Positions 1-10,754 are shown, counted from the first letter of the stretch. The stretch is DNA of 30,232 bases from Jaapia argillacea MUCL 33604 (GCA_000697665.1 KL197726.1:746250-776481); one strand, 5' to 3'. Notes: generated by a model from the sequence alone, not told the origin. Made by a program: numbers and translations.

Positions 1-1
1 T

Positions 2-250
2 GCCAAAGATATGCTAGGCCAAGCTAAAGCACAGTTTGACATGATTGGATCCAAGTTGGGGGCTGCCCAGTGCCTTCAGAGTTTGGGCAACATTCTACAC
101 ATGGAGAACAAGTATGGAGATGCCAAAGATATGCTAGGCCAAGCTAAAGCACAGTTTGACACGATTGGAGACAAGTTAGGAGCTGCTCAATGCCTTAAGA
201 TCTTAGGTGATATTTCACATGCAGAGCATAAGTTTGCAAATGTTGAGTAG
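2..250 (+). CDS. TPR-repeat protein, C-terminal fragment
   Basis: An open frame enters from the left edge and stops at TAG 248-250. It encodes two 40-residue tetratricopeptide-like units. The DNA is itself a 120-bp tandem repeat: bases 1-40 recur identically at 121-160. Each unit contains motifs such as AQFD.IG.KLGAAQCL and LG.I.H, a helix-turn-helix pattern with the small and large hydrophobic spacing of TPRs. In mushroom genomes such arrays usually form the C-terminal repeat domain of NB-ARC/NACHT-like or kinesin-light-chain-like proteins, where they mediate protein binding. That identity is inferred, because the N-terminus lies outside the window. The frame ends abruptly just after a repeat, so it may be the true end or a truncation. 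Confidence 0.75.
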   Translation, partial: AKDMLGQAKAQFDMIGSKLGAAQCLQSLGNILHMENKYGDAKDMLGQAKAQFDTIGDKLGAAQCLKILGDISHAEHKFANVE

Positions 251-552
251 CCTCTTTGTAACTGAATATTTCTACTTTCATCTGTCTCATTTTTCCTCAC
301 TACTGTTGTGTTTTCTCAGTTCTCCTCACTTTGAACCATGTTTCACACTGATTTCTAAGGTATAAAAGGTCCTAGTGAACCACTGTACAATAGTAGAAGT
401 TCCCTGTATAGAGATATGTATGAATTGTGAGTCCAAGACATGTTTTGCACAATATCCATCTGGGATGTCTGTAGAACATGAATTAATGTTGTACAACCAC
501 ATTGTTTTTTGACAGTAGCCTATTTGGAATCAACTGCATCAGATACCATGAT
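251..552. other. Non-coding stretch
   Basis: No supported gene. A TATA-like run (GGTATAAAAGG, about 359-369) is present, but no convincing coding sequence follows it before the LTR fragment at 553. Confidence 0.5.
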
Positions 553-825
553 TGTTAAGATCGTTACTTCAACGAAGTATATGATGAAAGACTTGATACT
601 TCTCTGATGATACCTAGGCTACAGCCACAGAAGTAGAACGATGAGAGGATGAGGAACTATCAGAGGTTTCCAGACAGATGATCAGACAGGGATCAAGTTG
701 GGACGATGCAAATAAAGGTAATGATCTATATTGACAAAATGAACAAGATGGTGAATACTAGCAAATACAGGGAAGTATATATATTAAGGTGAAGCACAGT
801 CCGTAGTCCATAGTAATGATGAGTA
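553..825 (-). mobile_element. Truncated LTR fragment, family A, minus orientation
   Basis: Beginning with TGTTAAGATCGTTACTTCAA, this is the reverse complement of the 3' part of the LTR seen at 1119-1803 and 2482-3101. Shared landmarks include the segments around AGGTTTCCAGACAGATGATC and ATCTATATTGACAAA. Similarity fades near 825, so the 5' half of the LTR is missing. No matching partner LTR or target duplication was found for this copy. Confidence 0.8.
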
Positions 826-1064
826 AGACAGGCAGATGGATGAGGTCGAGCATGCGAAGTCCTAGGAGTTCCAGATTGTTCCAGCGAATAGGGAACATGA
901 GATGTTTTAGCCTGGTATTGAAGTCTTCAGGTGTTGAGTCGTGCACAAGGATCGTTAGGTAGCCTGGAGATCATCAGTTAAAGGGGCAATAGGGGTTCTG
1001 AAGCACTAGTATCCGATGTGTTCAAGAGGCTTCGACGCAGAGATGATCATGACATATTGCTGAA

Positions 1065-1937
1065 GAACCATCCAATCTGTGATCTAAGACTTCCAAGTGT
1101 CCTTGGCATCACAAGATCTGTTAAGAATCACACCGCGCTACGCCTACTTTTCATTTTTTGTTATCTTGACACTCCTCGCGGATATCTGATCCTTCCTTTT
1201 ATGGGATCATCAAGCATCACGACCATATTTCTCCTGAATACAAGGGACGGGAACATATCCCTTCGACATCCCTCTGGTACATCCTCGTTCCTACACATCC
1301 TACTTCTAAATGCATCATCCCTCATTTGCACTCAACCATCAACACTCCGACCTCCTGGTGCACCAATACTCCACCTTCCAGTATGACCCGGACCATGGAC
1401 TACAGACCCCTATGTCTCTGACTCATCTATCAGACCATCGACTGTGGACTATGGACTACGGACCCCTAACTACGGACTCCTATCCTTCTGACTCACTTCG
1501 ACTCATGATTACTACTGTCTTACTACTGTCTTACTCATCGCTACTACAGACTACAGACTGTGCTTCATATTAGTATATATACTTCCCTGTATTCACTAGT
1601 ATTCCCCATCTTGTTCACTTTGTCAATATAGATCGTTATCTTTATTCACATCGTTCCAACTTGGTCCCTGTCTGATCATCTGTCTGGAAACCTCTGATAG
1701 TCTCTCATTCTCTCGTCATTCTACTCTGTGGCTGTAGCCTAGGTATCATCAGAGAAGTATCAAGTCTTTCATCGTGTACTTCGTTGAAGTAACGATCTTA
1801 ACAAGATCTCCAGATCTGACACGTGCTTCGCGATGTGTTGTTAGCTCATTCTTGTAGATCGTGGTTGTAGCGTGTATTCCTTGATCTGTGATCCATTTCT
1901 GAACTTCCTATTTTGTCTTATCTATTTGGATCTCCAT
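1065..1937 (-). pseudogene. Possible degenerate minus-strand coding relic split by a solo LTR
   Basis: Reading the minus strand from an ATG at 1935-1937, a frame with one TAG continues to 1804. If the solo LTR and one copy of its target duplication are ignored, the same frame continues through 1113 down to a stop near 1065. The product (about 60 residues) is not recognised. Open-frame continuity across the insertion suggests the LTR landed in older coding or element-internal sequence, but the stretch is short and could be chance. Confidence 0.22.
1119..1803 (+). mobile_element. Solo LTR, family A, with 5-bp target duplication
   Basis: The LTR is 685 bp and starts TGTTAAGAATCACACC and ends GATCTTAACA, giving the inverted terminal bases TGTTAAG/CTTAACA. 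It is flanked directly by AGATC on both sides (1114-1118 and 1804-1808), the 5-bp duplication expected of Ty3/Gypsy or Copia integration. A TATA-like run near 1573-1580 (TATATATAC) probably marks the U3 promoter. No internal region is present, so it is a solo LTR left by LTR-LTR recombination. The same family supplies the LTRs at 2482-3101, 18763-19300 and 19763-20439. Confidence 0.9.
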
Positions 1938-2235
1938 CGTATCTATGGCTTGAGTATCTTCAGAAATCCCAATGCGAATGTTCTCAGACCTCAGACTGAG
2001 TCTTGTAGGGACAGGTAAGCCTGATATCATGAGGTGTTTGTTGATCTCGTGTAATTGGTGTGTTCTGTTGATAGGCAAATCAATCTCCCCACACCGTCCC
2101 TGCTTTGGGATGATCTACACTTACCCTGGTATCTTTCACATCCTTTTGAAAGTGCTCAATTAGCTGGAAAGGCCCTGTCTCTGGCTCAGACTGACTCTCT
2201 CAACATCTGTTCATCAGTGTTATGACTCATGTATA
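1809..2235. other. Non-coding stretch, older element sequence
   Basis: Apart from the weak minus-strand relic ending near 1937, no gene is supported here. The short open frames on the plus strand look like chance frames. Confidence 0.4.
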
Positions 2236-2481
2236 CACACTGTTCAGCTATTTTTTTGAGTTATTAACCCACCAACCAACAGTGCAAAAGTCCATTGTTA
2301 ATGGGCCAACTGACATTGGCTGATGGTGCTATAACCTGTTAATAATGTAGCAGCTGCTGCAGGTTAGTATTGGAGCAGCCGCTGTCCTATGCTAACCTGG
2401 CAGCTGATGCCATCTTAACACTATATATATTGGTTCACTTAGTATAAACTAGCACCTCAGTGGGTTATTAATGGAAGGGCC
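2236..2481 (+). mobile_element. Left end of TIR DNA element (CACACTG family), subtype I
   Basis: It starts CACACTGTTCAGCTA, the same terminus seen at 7037, 13334 (CACACTGTTCTGCTA) and 17327. It carries loosely repeated subterminal motifs of the form TTAATAATG followed by CAGCTG within 245 bp. After CACACTGTTCWGCTATTT it reads TTATTAACCCACCAACC, resembling the copy at 13334 more than those at 7037 and 17327. The Gypsy LTR interrupts it at 2482, so its right half is missing here. There is no coding sequence. Confidence 0.6.
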
Positions 2482-3101
2482 TGTTAAGAATCACACCGTG
2501 CTACACCTATTTTCATTTTTCTTGTTATCTGACTCTCTTCATGGATATCTGATCCTTCCATATATGGGATCATCAAACACTACAATCATATTCCTCCTGA
2601 ACACAAGGGACGGATTTACATCCCTTCGATATCCCTCTGATACATCCTCATCCCTGCACATCCAACCTCTGGTGCATTATCCTCCATCTTCATCACTCTG
2701 ACTCCTTGTCACCTTGTCACTCCACCTTCCAGTACAACCTGGGCCATAGACCACAGACCCCTAACTATGGACTCCTATTCCTTCTGACTCACTTTGACTC
2801 ATGCTTACTACTGTCTTACTACTGTCTTACTCATTGCTACTACGGACTACAGACTGTGCTTCATCATAGTATATATACTCCCCTGTATTTGCTAGTATTC
2901 CCCATCTTGTTCACTTTGTCAATATAGATTGTTATCTTTAATCGCATTGTCCCAACTTGATCTCTGTCTGATCATTTGTCTGGAAACCTCTGATAGTCTC
3001 TCATCCTCTCATTGTTCTACTTCTGGGGCTGTAGCCTAGGTATCATCAGGGAAGTATCCAAGTCTTACATCATGTACTTTGTTGAAGTAATGATCTTAAC
3101 A
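2482..3101 (+). mobile_element. 5' LTR of Gypsy element, family A
   Basis: The LTR is 620 bp, TGTTAAGAATCACACC...GATCTTAACA, colinear with the solo LTR at 1119-1803 but with small deletions. A TATATATACTCC run near 2871-2882 matches the U3 promoter position of the other copies. It is followed directly by internal element sequence (ACTTGAACAAGATCTACC) that recurs in reverse at 19740-19762, confirming the LTR/internal boundary. The matching 3' LTR is not in the window because the element is cut at 7037. Confidence 0.88.
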
Positions 3102-3221
3102 CTTGAACAAGATCTACCTTCTATCTACCCTACAGCTTTTGTCTAGCCACCTCTACTCAGGTTCGCCTGAACCAAGAACAATGACCACAGGACACTATCA
3201 TTACTTTCTAAATCACTCATC

Positions 3222-4049
3222 ATGACATCCAACAAAGCACCCTCGTCCCACACAGCACTTGAGCTTGAAATAGCATGAGTCCTCACAGAACTACAACAAC
3301 TCAGGAGTCCATCACCATCCACTGTAGAACTCCACCATCCACGACGGCATCTTCATCTGATATTCTACAGTTCGATCCATGACCCCACATCCTCACAGCC
3401 GCTCAATGATCAGGATCTTCTAGATTCTAGATTCTTGAACCTGGACTTGTGTACTACACCAAGTCCAGACAGGTTATATCAACAGGAGCAAGAATCATCT
3501 CCAACACTCCTACACCCCCAGGTTAGGGTTAAACTCCCTTCACCCAAATTGGATCAAAGTCAGGTTAGGGTAACCACACCTATTCTGGATCCTACACTGC
3601 CACCACCAGATACTAGCCTACCCGATGCTAGCACATTGAAAATCATTTCAGAAACACCATTCATATCAAGAATTGATATGTTAAATTGGGGGGACGACCC
3701 AATATACAATCCAGGGGAACCACGATTCCCAAGACCAATTCATCATCCTGAACCATCATTGTCTCCTCGTCCACAAATCTCTATGAATCTTTGACCTCTT
3801 ACTCAAGGAGAAAGGCAATATCTTTGACAGAACTATGGATGTTTTAGTTGTCGACAACTAGGACATCTCAGTCATCAATGTCCTAACCAAACCATCGATC
3901 ATAGAACTCAAAATGCTCGCATCAGAAGAGATATGCAGCCTTGTTCTAACTTGGATCATATTCGATATCTCATCCAACAAATACCAGAAGAGGAGATGGA
4001 AGAAGCATATATGGCAATTTGAGAAGAATTTGCCAACTTGGGTTTTTAG
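3222..4049 (+). pseudogene. Gypsy gag, degenerate
   Basis: The gag-like frame starts at ATG 3222, 120 bp after the LTR. It encodes a proline- and serine-rich capsid-type region and a CCHC zinc knuckle at 3840-3881 (C-x2-C-x4-H-x4-C, reading CFSCRQLGHLSHQC), which binds nucleic acid during packaging. In-frame stops interrupt it, for example TGA near 3277 and TGA in the segment before the last 30 bases. The frame closes at TAG 4047-4049, overlapping the pol frame in -1 register, with GGGTTTT immediately before the stop. A shorter gag copy of the same family lies in reverse at 19296-19636. The element is dead, but the family assignment is firm. Confidence 0.75.
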
Positions 4050-7036
4050 ATCGTCCTTGGTCGACAGCAGACCAGAGGACGAAAAACGATCCCTCCTATA
4101 ACAGATTTGCAATCTTGGATAACAATATCCCAGATGAAATATCTGTCTCCACACTCAAGAAAAATGGCATACCATCATTATGCCTAGAAGTGGAGTTAAT
4201 AGGAAGGAAAAGAAGAGCTGTAACCAAAGCCCTATTGGATAGTGGGGCCACCAGAAATCTGATCAACACAACCTTAGTGAAAAAACATCGAATCACCACT
4301 CATGAACTCATCACCCCCATTCCCGTTCGAAATGTTGACGATACCAGGAACAAGGGGGGAGAAATCAAGAATTATGTGGAACTTGACTTGGAAATCAAGG
4401 GGCCACATAAAATGGTGCATTGAGAAAGCAATTGGTTTTATGTCACAGATATTGGAGACGATGACATAATTCTAGGAACCAATTGGCTTCATGAACACAA
4501 TCCAGAAGTCAAATGGCAGGACTATAATCTCAAGTTTACTCATTGTCCAAATACCTGCCAAATCAAAGGGCCAGGCATTATTCATGCCAAGCCATCAGAC
4601 TGACCAGCCACCATGCTCTGACAGACAGAACTCCCTGCTGAACATAATATCACGTCCTCCTCTAATCAAAATAATGATACAGCTCGCTCATCACAACCCT
4701 CCTGGAAATTATTGCCCAAATACATGCGAGCCCAGGCAAAAGGACGTAGAACCGCACTCCTGAAAGAACTTTGGACCATTGACAATCCACCTGACCCACT
4801 GGATTCTATCGCAGATAGATGGAATCATAACGGAATTTGCACATACCGGGTTCTCATTGGAGAATCAGATCCAGAGGAACCATTCCTCACTGAACCCTAT
4901 ACACCCTTGATGGAACAAGAGAAGGAAGCAATACCTGCACGCAAGATCAATGGAGTACGGATACAAGCTCATGGAAATAAATCAATCAAGTTGGCCAAAA
5001 AGGAAGCCAAGGGGCAGGAAGAGAAGACATTTGAAGAAATGGTACCTCCCGAATATAGGAAATATTGGAAGGTCTTTGAAAAGAAAGTATCAGAATGATT
5101 CCCCAAAACTAGACCATGGGATCACACGATCGAGCTCAAAGAAGACTGGAAACCCAAGAACTGCAAAAACTACTCATTATCTCCAGCAGAACAGAAAGAG
5201 CTCAATACCTTCTTAGAAGAACAACTTCGCAAGGGATATATCAGACCCTCCAAATCACTGATATCGTCACCCTTCTTCTTCATTGACAAAAAGGATGGGA
5301 AGCTCCACCCCACTCAGGACTACTGATACTTGAACTCTCAGACTGTCAAGAACGACTGTCCAATACCTCTCATCTCTGAATTAATCAATAAACTTAAAGA
5401 TGCCAAAGTTTATTTGAAACTCAATCTACGATGGGGATATAACAATGTTCGAATCAAGGATGGAGATCAATGGAAGGCTGCATTCAAGACTAGTCAGGGG
5501 TAATTTGAACCCATGGTCATGTTCTTTGGACTCACCAACTCACCAGCTACCTTCCAAACCATGATGAACAAACTATTCAAGGACCTCATTGATTGTGGGG
5601 TAGTTGTCATTTATTTGGACGATATCCTCATCTTCACACAAACTCTGGAGGAACATCAGAAAATCATGTATGAAGTCATGCATATCTTGGAGGAAAACAA
5701 CTTATTCCTCAAACCGGAGAAATGCACCTTTGAAACATCTAAAATCAAATATCTTGGATTAGTGGTTTCTCACAATCTCATCAAAATGAATCCAGTCAAA
5801 GTCGCCGGCATTACTGAATGGCCTATCCCGCGACCCGTCAAGGAGGTTCAATCTTTGATAGGCTTCTGCAATTTTTACCGACATTTTATTCGTGACTTTT
5901 CCAAGATAGCATGACTGCTATTTGAACTCACGACGAAAGATCATTTATGGAATTGGACAGACCAGTGCCAATCAGCTTTTGAATCACTCAAAGTCACATT
6001 CACCTTGTCACCTACTCTTGTCATGCCAGACCCCACCAAGAAATTCCAAATTGAATGCAACACTTCCGACTACACAACAGGGGCAGTTCTGACACAACTG
6101 GAGGATGATGGAAAATATCATCTGGTTGCTTATATCTTGAAGTCTCTGTCAGATGCAGAGCGAAACTATGACATCTACGACAAGGGGCTACTAGCAGTCA
6201 TCTGAGCTCTCAATACATGGCAACATTATTTGGAAGGATGCAGTCAAGAAATCACGATTTATACTGACCACTGTAATCTGGAATATTTCACGACGGCCCA
6301 AAAACTCAGTCGACAACAGGCTCGATGGGCCCAATTCCTCACCCAGTTCAACTTCCAGCTAGTCCACAAGGCTGGAAAGTGAAATAAATCTGATGGTCTC
6401 TCGAGATGATTTGACCATAAGGAGGGGGTAGAAACTGACAATAAGGATCGAATCCTTTTAGAACCCCAACTTTTCCAATCTTCATCTGCACCTTTTTCAC
6501 CTTCCATCAACACCAAAGCACTATTCTGTGTATGTCCGACCAGTCGAGGGGTAGCAAATACAGGAGTCCCCTCAGTCACCAAACAAATCAGAGTGCAAGT
6601 CAGATCAATCATGCTTTGCACCACCACTGATATCTTGTCCACAACCCCTTCAGAAGAAATCACAACTATCTCAGGGGACAATACGCTGCAAAAGAAAATT
6701 CAACAGAGCACGGAATTTGATGATACGGTTGTAGCTGCATTAAAAATCATCAAAAATCAAGGACCACAATTACTTAGCAAAGGACTAGAAGAATGGAACT
6801 TAGAAGACGGATTAATCCTCTTTTGAGGAAAGATATATGTTCCAAAAAATCACAATCTACGGCGTGAAGTGGTCAAATCATGTCATGACCCTCCAATTAG
6901 AGGACATCCAGGGAGATACAAGACATTGGAAATTGTTCAAAGAGACTACTGGTGGCCAGGAATGTCTATCTTTGTACGAGATTATGTTGACAGATGTGCC
7001 ACATGCCAATCTATCAAACCCAATACATCTCCAACC
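4019..7036 (+). pseudogene. Ty3/Gypsy pol (PR-RT-RNaseH-partial IN), degenerate
   Basis: One frame runs through the whole region with about eleven stops but no clear frameshift. Domains in order: aspartic protease (DSGAT, 4238-4252); reverse transcriptase ([20 protein letters not shown] near 5522, YLDD at 5612-5623); RNase H (CNTSDYTTGAVL near 6056); and the integrase zinc-binding region (CHD, GHPG, DYWWPGM, CATCQS, 6878-7010). The integrase core is absent because a DNA element begins at 7037. Two catalytic positions are lost. RT motif A reads KLNLRWGY where KLDLRWGY is usual, and the first RNase H Asp is Asn (ECNTS for ECDAS). Stops at 5324, 5912, 6407 and 6824 fit CGA-to-TGA changes at expected Arg positions. 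Confidence 0.88.
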
Positions 7037-7260
7037 CACACTGTTCAGCTAACCCAACCCATTAGTAACATGTAGCTGACATCACATTTTGCCTGTTATT
7101 AATGTGCCAGCCAACTCAGCTGACTCATGTCTGCTGGCCTTTAGTAATGATCCAGCTGACACGCCATTAGTAATGAGCCAGCCAACCTCAATACAGTGGG
7201 ATTTCACTTGATAGTAATGTGTCAGCCGACATGAAATTTTGCTCAATGTCGGTTGCCAGG
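7037..7260 (+). mobile_element. Left end of TIR DNA element (CACACTG family), subtype II, inserted in pol
   Basis: CACACTGTTCAGCTA at 7037 interrupts the Gypsy integrase frame. The next 200 bp contain at least five copies of a motif like TTAGTAATG..CCAGCTGACA at intervals of roughly 25-45 bp. The opening CATTAGTAACATGTAGCTGACATCAC-type segment is shared with the arm at 17327. Such subterminal arrays are typical transposase-binding regions of TIR elements. No right end that resumes pol sequence was found, so the element is large, rearranged or truncated. Confidence 0.6.
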
Positions 7261-7605
7261 TCAATGGGCTACCCTCGATACTACCACTCCAGTGTTACCC
7301 ATAATGCCTGAATGGTGACCCAATGAACGACCCTTTCCTTGGGGACATTTGAGTCTCAACAATGAATGCCTGGACCCTCCATGGCACAATGTCCAGTGCA
7401 TGATCGCACTGTCCAGCTGAGTGCCTTGTGGCTTAATATACTGCTGTATCACATTGCAAGCACTCAGATATATTACCCAGACTTCACTAAAGCCCTTATG
7501 CCTAATTAGGTTAAGTCTGAGTGCTCTGGAAATTTCCAGATGCCTCAAATATTGCACCAGGTTCCATTATATCTTAACCACACTATCATTCGACACCCGC
7601 TCATC

Positions 7606-7993
7606 ATGGTTGAGATCAAGTCCATCCAGCACCTCAATTCTTTCATGAATCAGTATGCGAAGCTTGACAGCAGAGGACAGGAGATGCTTCGCCAATCTAT
7701 CCACGTCTGGGAGTTGTGGGGTTATCGAGAGTGGATCCACATTGTGGGTATTCTTCTGGTGAGTCAACCTGATTGAGATATGGTCCGGAACTCATAATTC
7801 ACTCCATCAGGCTAATGTTGAGAACCTCACCAAATCTCTCAGGCCTCTCATTGGGTCCTCCATCACCAAAAGCCAGTTCCGTTGGGATAGGTTGGAGAGC
7901 TTATACTTGGGCATGATGTTTCAACTGGAGTACTTGGAAAGGATGGAGCATGAGGACGAGCTGGATCCGGGTTCTGACGGGGGTTTGGAGTAG
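7606..7993 (+). CDS. Small two-exon gene, copy 1 of a tandem family (unknown function)
   Basis: Exons are 7606-7758 and 7811-7993, with a 52-bp GTGAGT...TCAG intron in phase 0. They give 51 + 60 = 111 residues ending at TAG 7991-7993. The ATG at 7606 is preferred over 7540 because it makes exon 1 the same length as in the two downstream paralogues (51 and 50 codons) and aligns their N-termini. Shared features: hydrophobic and tyrosine positions near residue 17, a Trp-rich end of exon 1 (W.LWGYREW), and exon 2 with L.GSS(I/V), a WDR or WD motif and an acidic tail (HEDELD). I do not recognise the family. It lies just inside the TIR element beginning at 7037 and is probably cargo or an accessory gene of that element. 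Confidence 0.62.
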
Positions 7994-8188
7994 GCTTGTA
8001 CAAGTTAGGCTTGTGATACAAATGAAGCCACTGTTTGTCCAATGTCGAAATCATCTGCCTTGGATGGACAAGGGACCCAAGTGATTTATTTGTTCGAACC
8101 CATCTAATGACTCACAGCCCTAATAAAGCACCCAGCAGAGCAGTCAGACTGATAAGGAAAGGGTCCAGGTAATGCTGGTTCAATCAAT

Positions 8189-8198
8189 ATATATATAA
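8189..8198 (+). promoter_or_regulatory. TATA-box-like element of copy 2
   Basis: TATATATAAG lies about 50 bp upstream of the ATG at 8246, a usual spacing for a fungal core promoter. Confidence 0.4.
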
Positions 8199-8245
8199 GC
8201 TGGCCTGACACACTGCCATGCAATTGCCCTTGAAACAACATCCCA

Positions 8246-10437
8246 ATGTCCAGCCCAATTGACCTCCACCACATGGACAAAGTTATCAACTCATACCACC
8301 AGCTGTCCCATCATGGAAGGTGCCTGCGTCAGTTAGCATTGAAAGTCCATTGTATTGCAGAATGTGAACACTGGCTGAGGCGCGCTGTGGGGAACCCAAT
8401 CCGCCTAATGACGGAATCGCGCCATTATACTGTTTTGACCGTAACTCCATCGAATCAAGTATACGACATCCCCTCTCTTCAGATTGAGTTGAACTCACCA
8501 GTTTCATACGATTTCGGACCCGACATCCCATTCCCTCACTCCTGACAACCACACGGCACCCAGTCCCATCTCAAACGAAACTCGACTCTCAGTAATTCGC
8601 TCCCTCGTCATTCCGAACTCGGAAATATCCAAACGTCCGAACGCACGCCCAATTCTCCTAACGATTCGATCATATTCCGGATGACGTCGGAATTTCCTAT
8701 CCGCTCCAACTCCGAGATTCCTCCAGAGACCAGATGTCCACCATTTCGCCTCCACGTTGCTCAGTATCGGGATTTCCGATGTTCGACGATTAGGACTGTA
8801 TTCGACCCGACGATACAATTCCGATGCACCCGATGCAAACGTTCATAGGAGTCCGGAACATCGGAATTCAACTCAAGACTAGTTGTTCACCATCTCGCCT
8901 CCACGTCATTCAGTATCGGGAATTCCGACGTTATCAAGTTAGGACCGTATTCGTCCCGACGATACAACTCTGATGCACCCGATGCGAACGTTCATAGGAC
9001 TCCGAGACACCCGATTCGACTCAGAACTCCTCCTTCACCACCTTGGACTTACAACCTTGCACATCCCCGGAATCTCAACAATCTTATCAGGAAGCTTCTT
9101 ACCTCGATGATCCGAGTCCCGATACACTGCCACAACACGTTCCGATGATCCGATACTCTGGGATTTACAAAACACTTACATCACTCTCCACACCATCGCT
9201 TATCGACTTCTCCACCTCATGTCTGTGCTCTTGGACTGAGTCCTCAATCAGGAAGACACTCGCTTTAGGTTTCCGAGATTGACTACTATAAATCCTGCTC
9301 GTTCCAAGGCTTCTGTGCACTTCCCCTTTCGGTCTGATACACCTCCGATAGGACTTCACTCGCTTCTGAGGAATACTCAGTATGTTTTACCTCAGTTACT
9401 TGACTTCCAACTTGTCCCCCTCTTTTGTTGCGCACTCCTTCACTTGATTCACCCTCATGTTGTCCTGAATTCACCTTTCCCTTTATCCTTTCCTATTCCA
9501 TAGCTACCTCATGTACTTAGGTATAAAAACCTGTCTGTAGCTACTTCTCCAAAAATAACAATCTTTCATGATCTCTCTCGTCCTGAGTTGCTCTCGGATG
9601 TTGTTCACCCTCGCGCTCTCAATCTAAGCTTTTCCTCGTGTCGCTCTCTAGTGTCCCCCCGGAACCTAACTGTCTTGGGCTTCGGACTTCTTTACCTTCG
9701 GGATTTCCGATCTTTCTTACTTTCGACTTGTGTTGATGTTTCCCGACTTTCACGTTCTATCTCGACGCTTTCTTTTCGATTCATTCCGATCTTATTTCGT
9801 TCTGATTAGTGTTTTCCTTTCGTTCCTATCCCGATGTATTAGTTTCAGTCTGTTTTGATTTGATTTCTTCGTTTCCCTATCGTTTTAGTTCGTTTTCGTC
9901 ACATGTCTTACAGATAGTTTCGTCGTATCGTATCCTTAGGTTTCCGAGTAGTCCGACTCGATTCCAGACATTCCAGACACCTGCACAAGTACTCGCCATA
10001 GCGTACCCTCCCCTCGGGATTACTCCTCCACTATCGCTGTGTCGAGTTGAGTTTCCCTTCGTGTTCCATTTACTGGACGCATCACTATTGGACCTTACCA
10101 AGTCTGTCCTACACATTCCTGCATCCCGAAACACTGATCCCTCCCGTTCTTTGATTTCCATTGAAGACGAACAACTACCCCTCACTCGGAACTTACGAAC
10201 CCCGAGTACCCCACAGTGCAGAACGGCTATTGGTGAGTCAACTTTACTGGAACATTGCACCTCACCAATGTATGCCTTGAACAGGCTGACAAGCTGACAT
10301 ATGAAGTGGAGCTCAGTATTCTTCTTGGGTCATCAGTTGCTTTCAGTTTGTTTGATTGGGATCGTTTCATGGATCTCCAAATAACTATGGAGTGGCAGTT
10401 AGAGTTGATGAAGGGACTTAGGGATGGTACTGTGTAG
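8246..10437 (+). pseudogene. Small two-exon gene, copy 2, split by a solo LTR
   Basis: Exon 1 is 8246-8385 plus 10220-10232. Exon 2 is 10285-10437 after a 52-bp phase-0 intron (GTGAGT...ACAG). The LTR insertion at 8386-10215 divides exon 1. Leaving out the LTR and one 4-bp duplication gives exactly 51 codons ending in ERLL, aligning with the 51-codon exon 1 of copy 1 (ending in GILL). The intron position, phase and length are the same as in copy 1. Exon 2 begins ADKLTYEV and contains LLGSSV and FDWDRF, matching LIGSSI/FRWDRL of copy 1 and MIGSSI/WDWNGF of copy 3. It stops at TAG 10435-10437. As present in the genome it cannot encode the family protein. Function is unknown. Confidence 0.65.
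8386..10215 (+). mobile_element. Long solo LTR (family B), CpG-rich
   Basis: The 1830-bp sequence starts TGTGGGG and ends CCCCACA, so it has perfect 7-bp inverted ends. It is flanked by GCGC (8382-8385) and GTGC (10216-10219), a 4-bp target duplication with one C/T difference. A TATA box (GTATAAAAAC, 9531-9540) fits a U3/R boundary, giving U3 of about 1.15 kb and R-U5 of about 0.65 kb. A repeat of about 149 bp occurs twice in U3 (from about 8746 and 8895). No gag/pol or second LTR is visible, so this is a solo LTR. It is much richer in CpG than the surrounding relics, suggesting recent arrival. Open frames inside it are short and not supported. Confidence 0.78.
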
Positions 10438-10754
10438 AGTACAATGAAAACCTAGAGGGCCCCTATGACAGTGACAAAGTGGAAGAGGACATTGGAATGG
10501 TGGAGGATAACCATTGAGGTGGAGAGGTTGGGGGGAGGTCTTGGGAATCTACAAATGTTTGGATGGAGTCTGCAATGAAAACCGATGATAAATTGAGTGT
10601 TTCTGTGTACTTTGCATTCACAATGACCGATGAGGGGTAACGCTGGTTGTGGGCGATGCTGGGCACGGACATTGCCAGAGGTCGACCATGCCAATGCAAA
10701 TGCTGGGGAGTGCCATGGCTCAACCTGCTTTATTCTACCATCATGTTCACTTAC
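10438..10754. other. Spacer between copies 2 and 3
   Basis: There is a short acidic open segment (from about 10437 in a different frame, containing EGPYDSDKVEED) that may be the frameshifted remains of the end of copy 2. No independent gene is supported. Confidence 0.3.

Noticed and set aside
1018-1573. Plus-strand ORFs across the solo LTR
   Set aside because: They cross the LTR boundary and lack protein-like features. The LTR with its target duplication explains the sequence.
6259-6681. 140-codon minus-strand ORF
   Set aside because: It is antisense to Gypsy RNase H and its downstream region, with no recognisable features. It is a shadow frame.
8504-8818. 104-codon minus-strand ORF, and 9809-10297 plus-strand ORF
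   Set aside because: Both lie inside the 1.83-kb solo LTR, whose ends are defined by inverted termini and a target duplication. No domain is seen.
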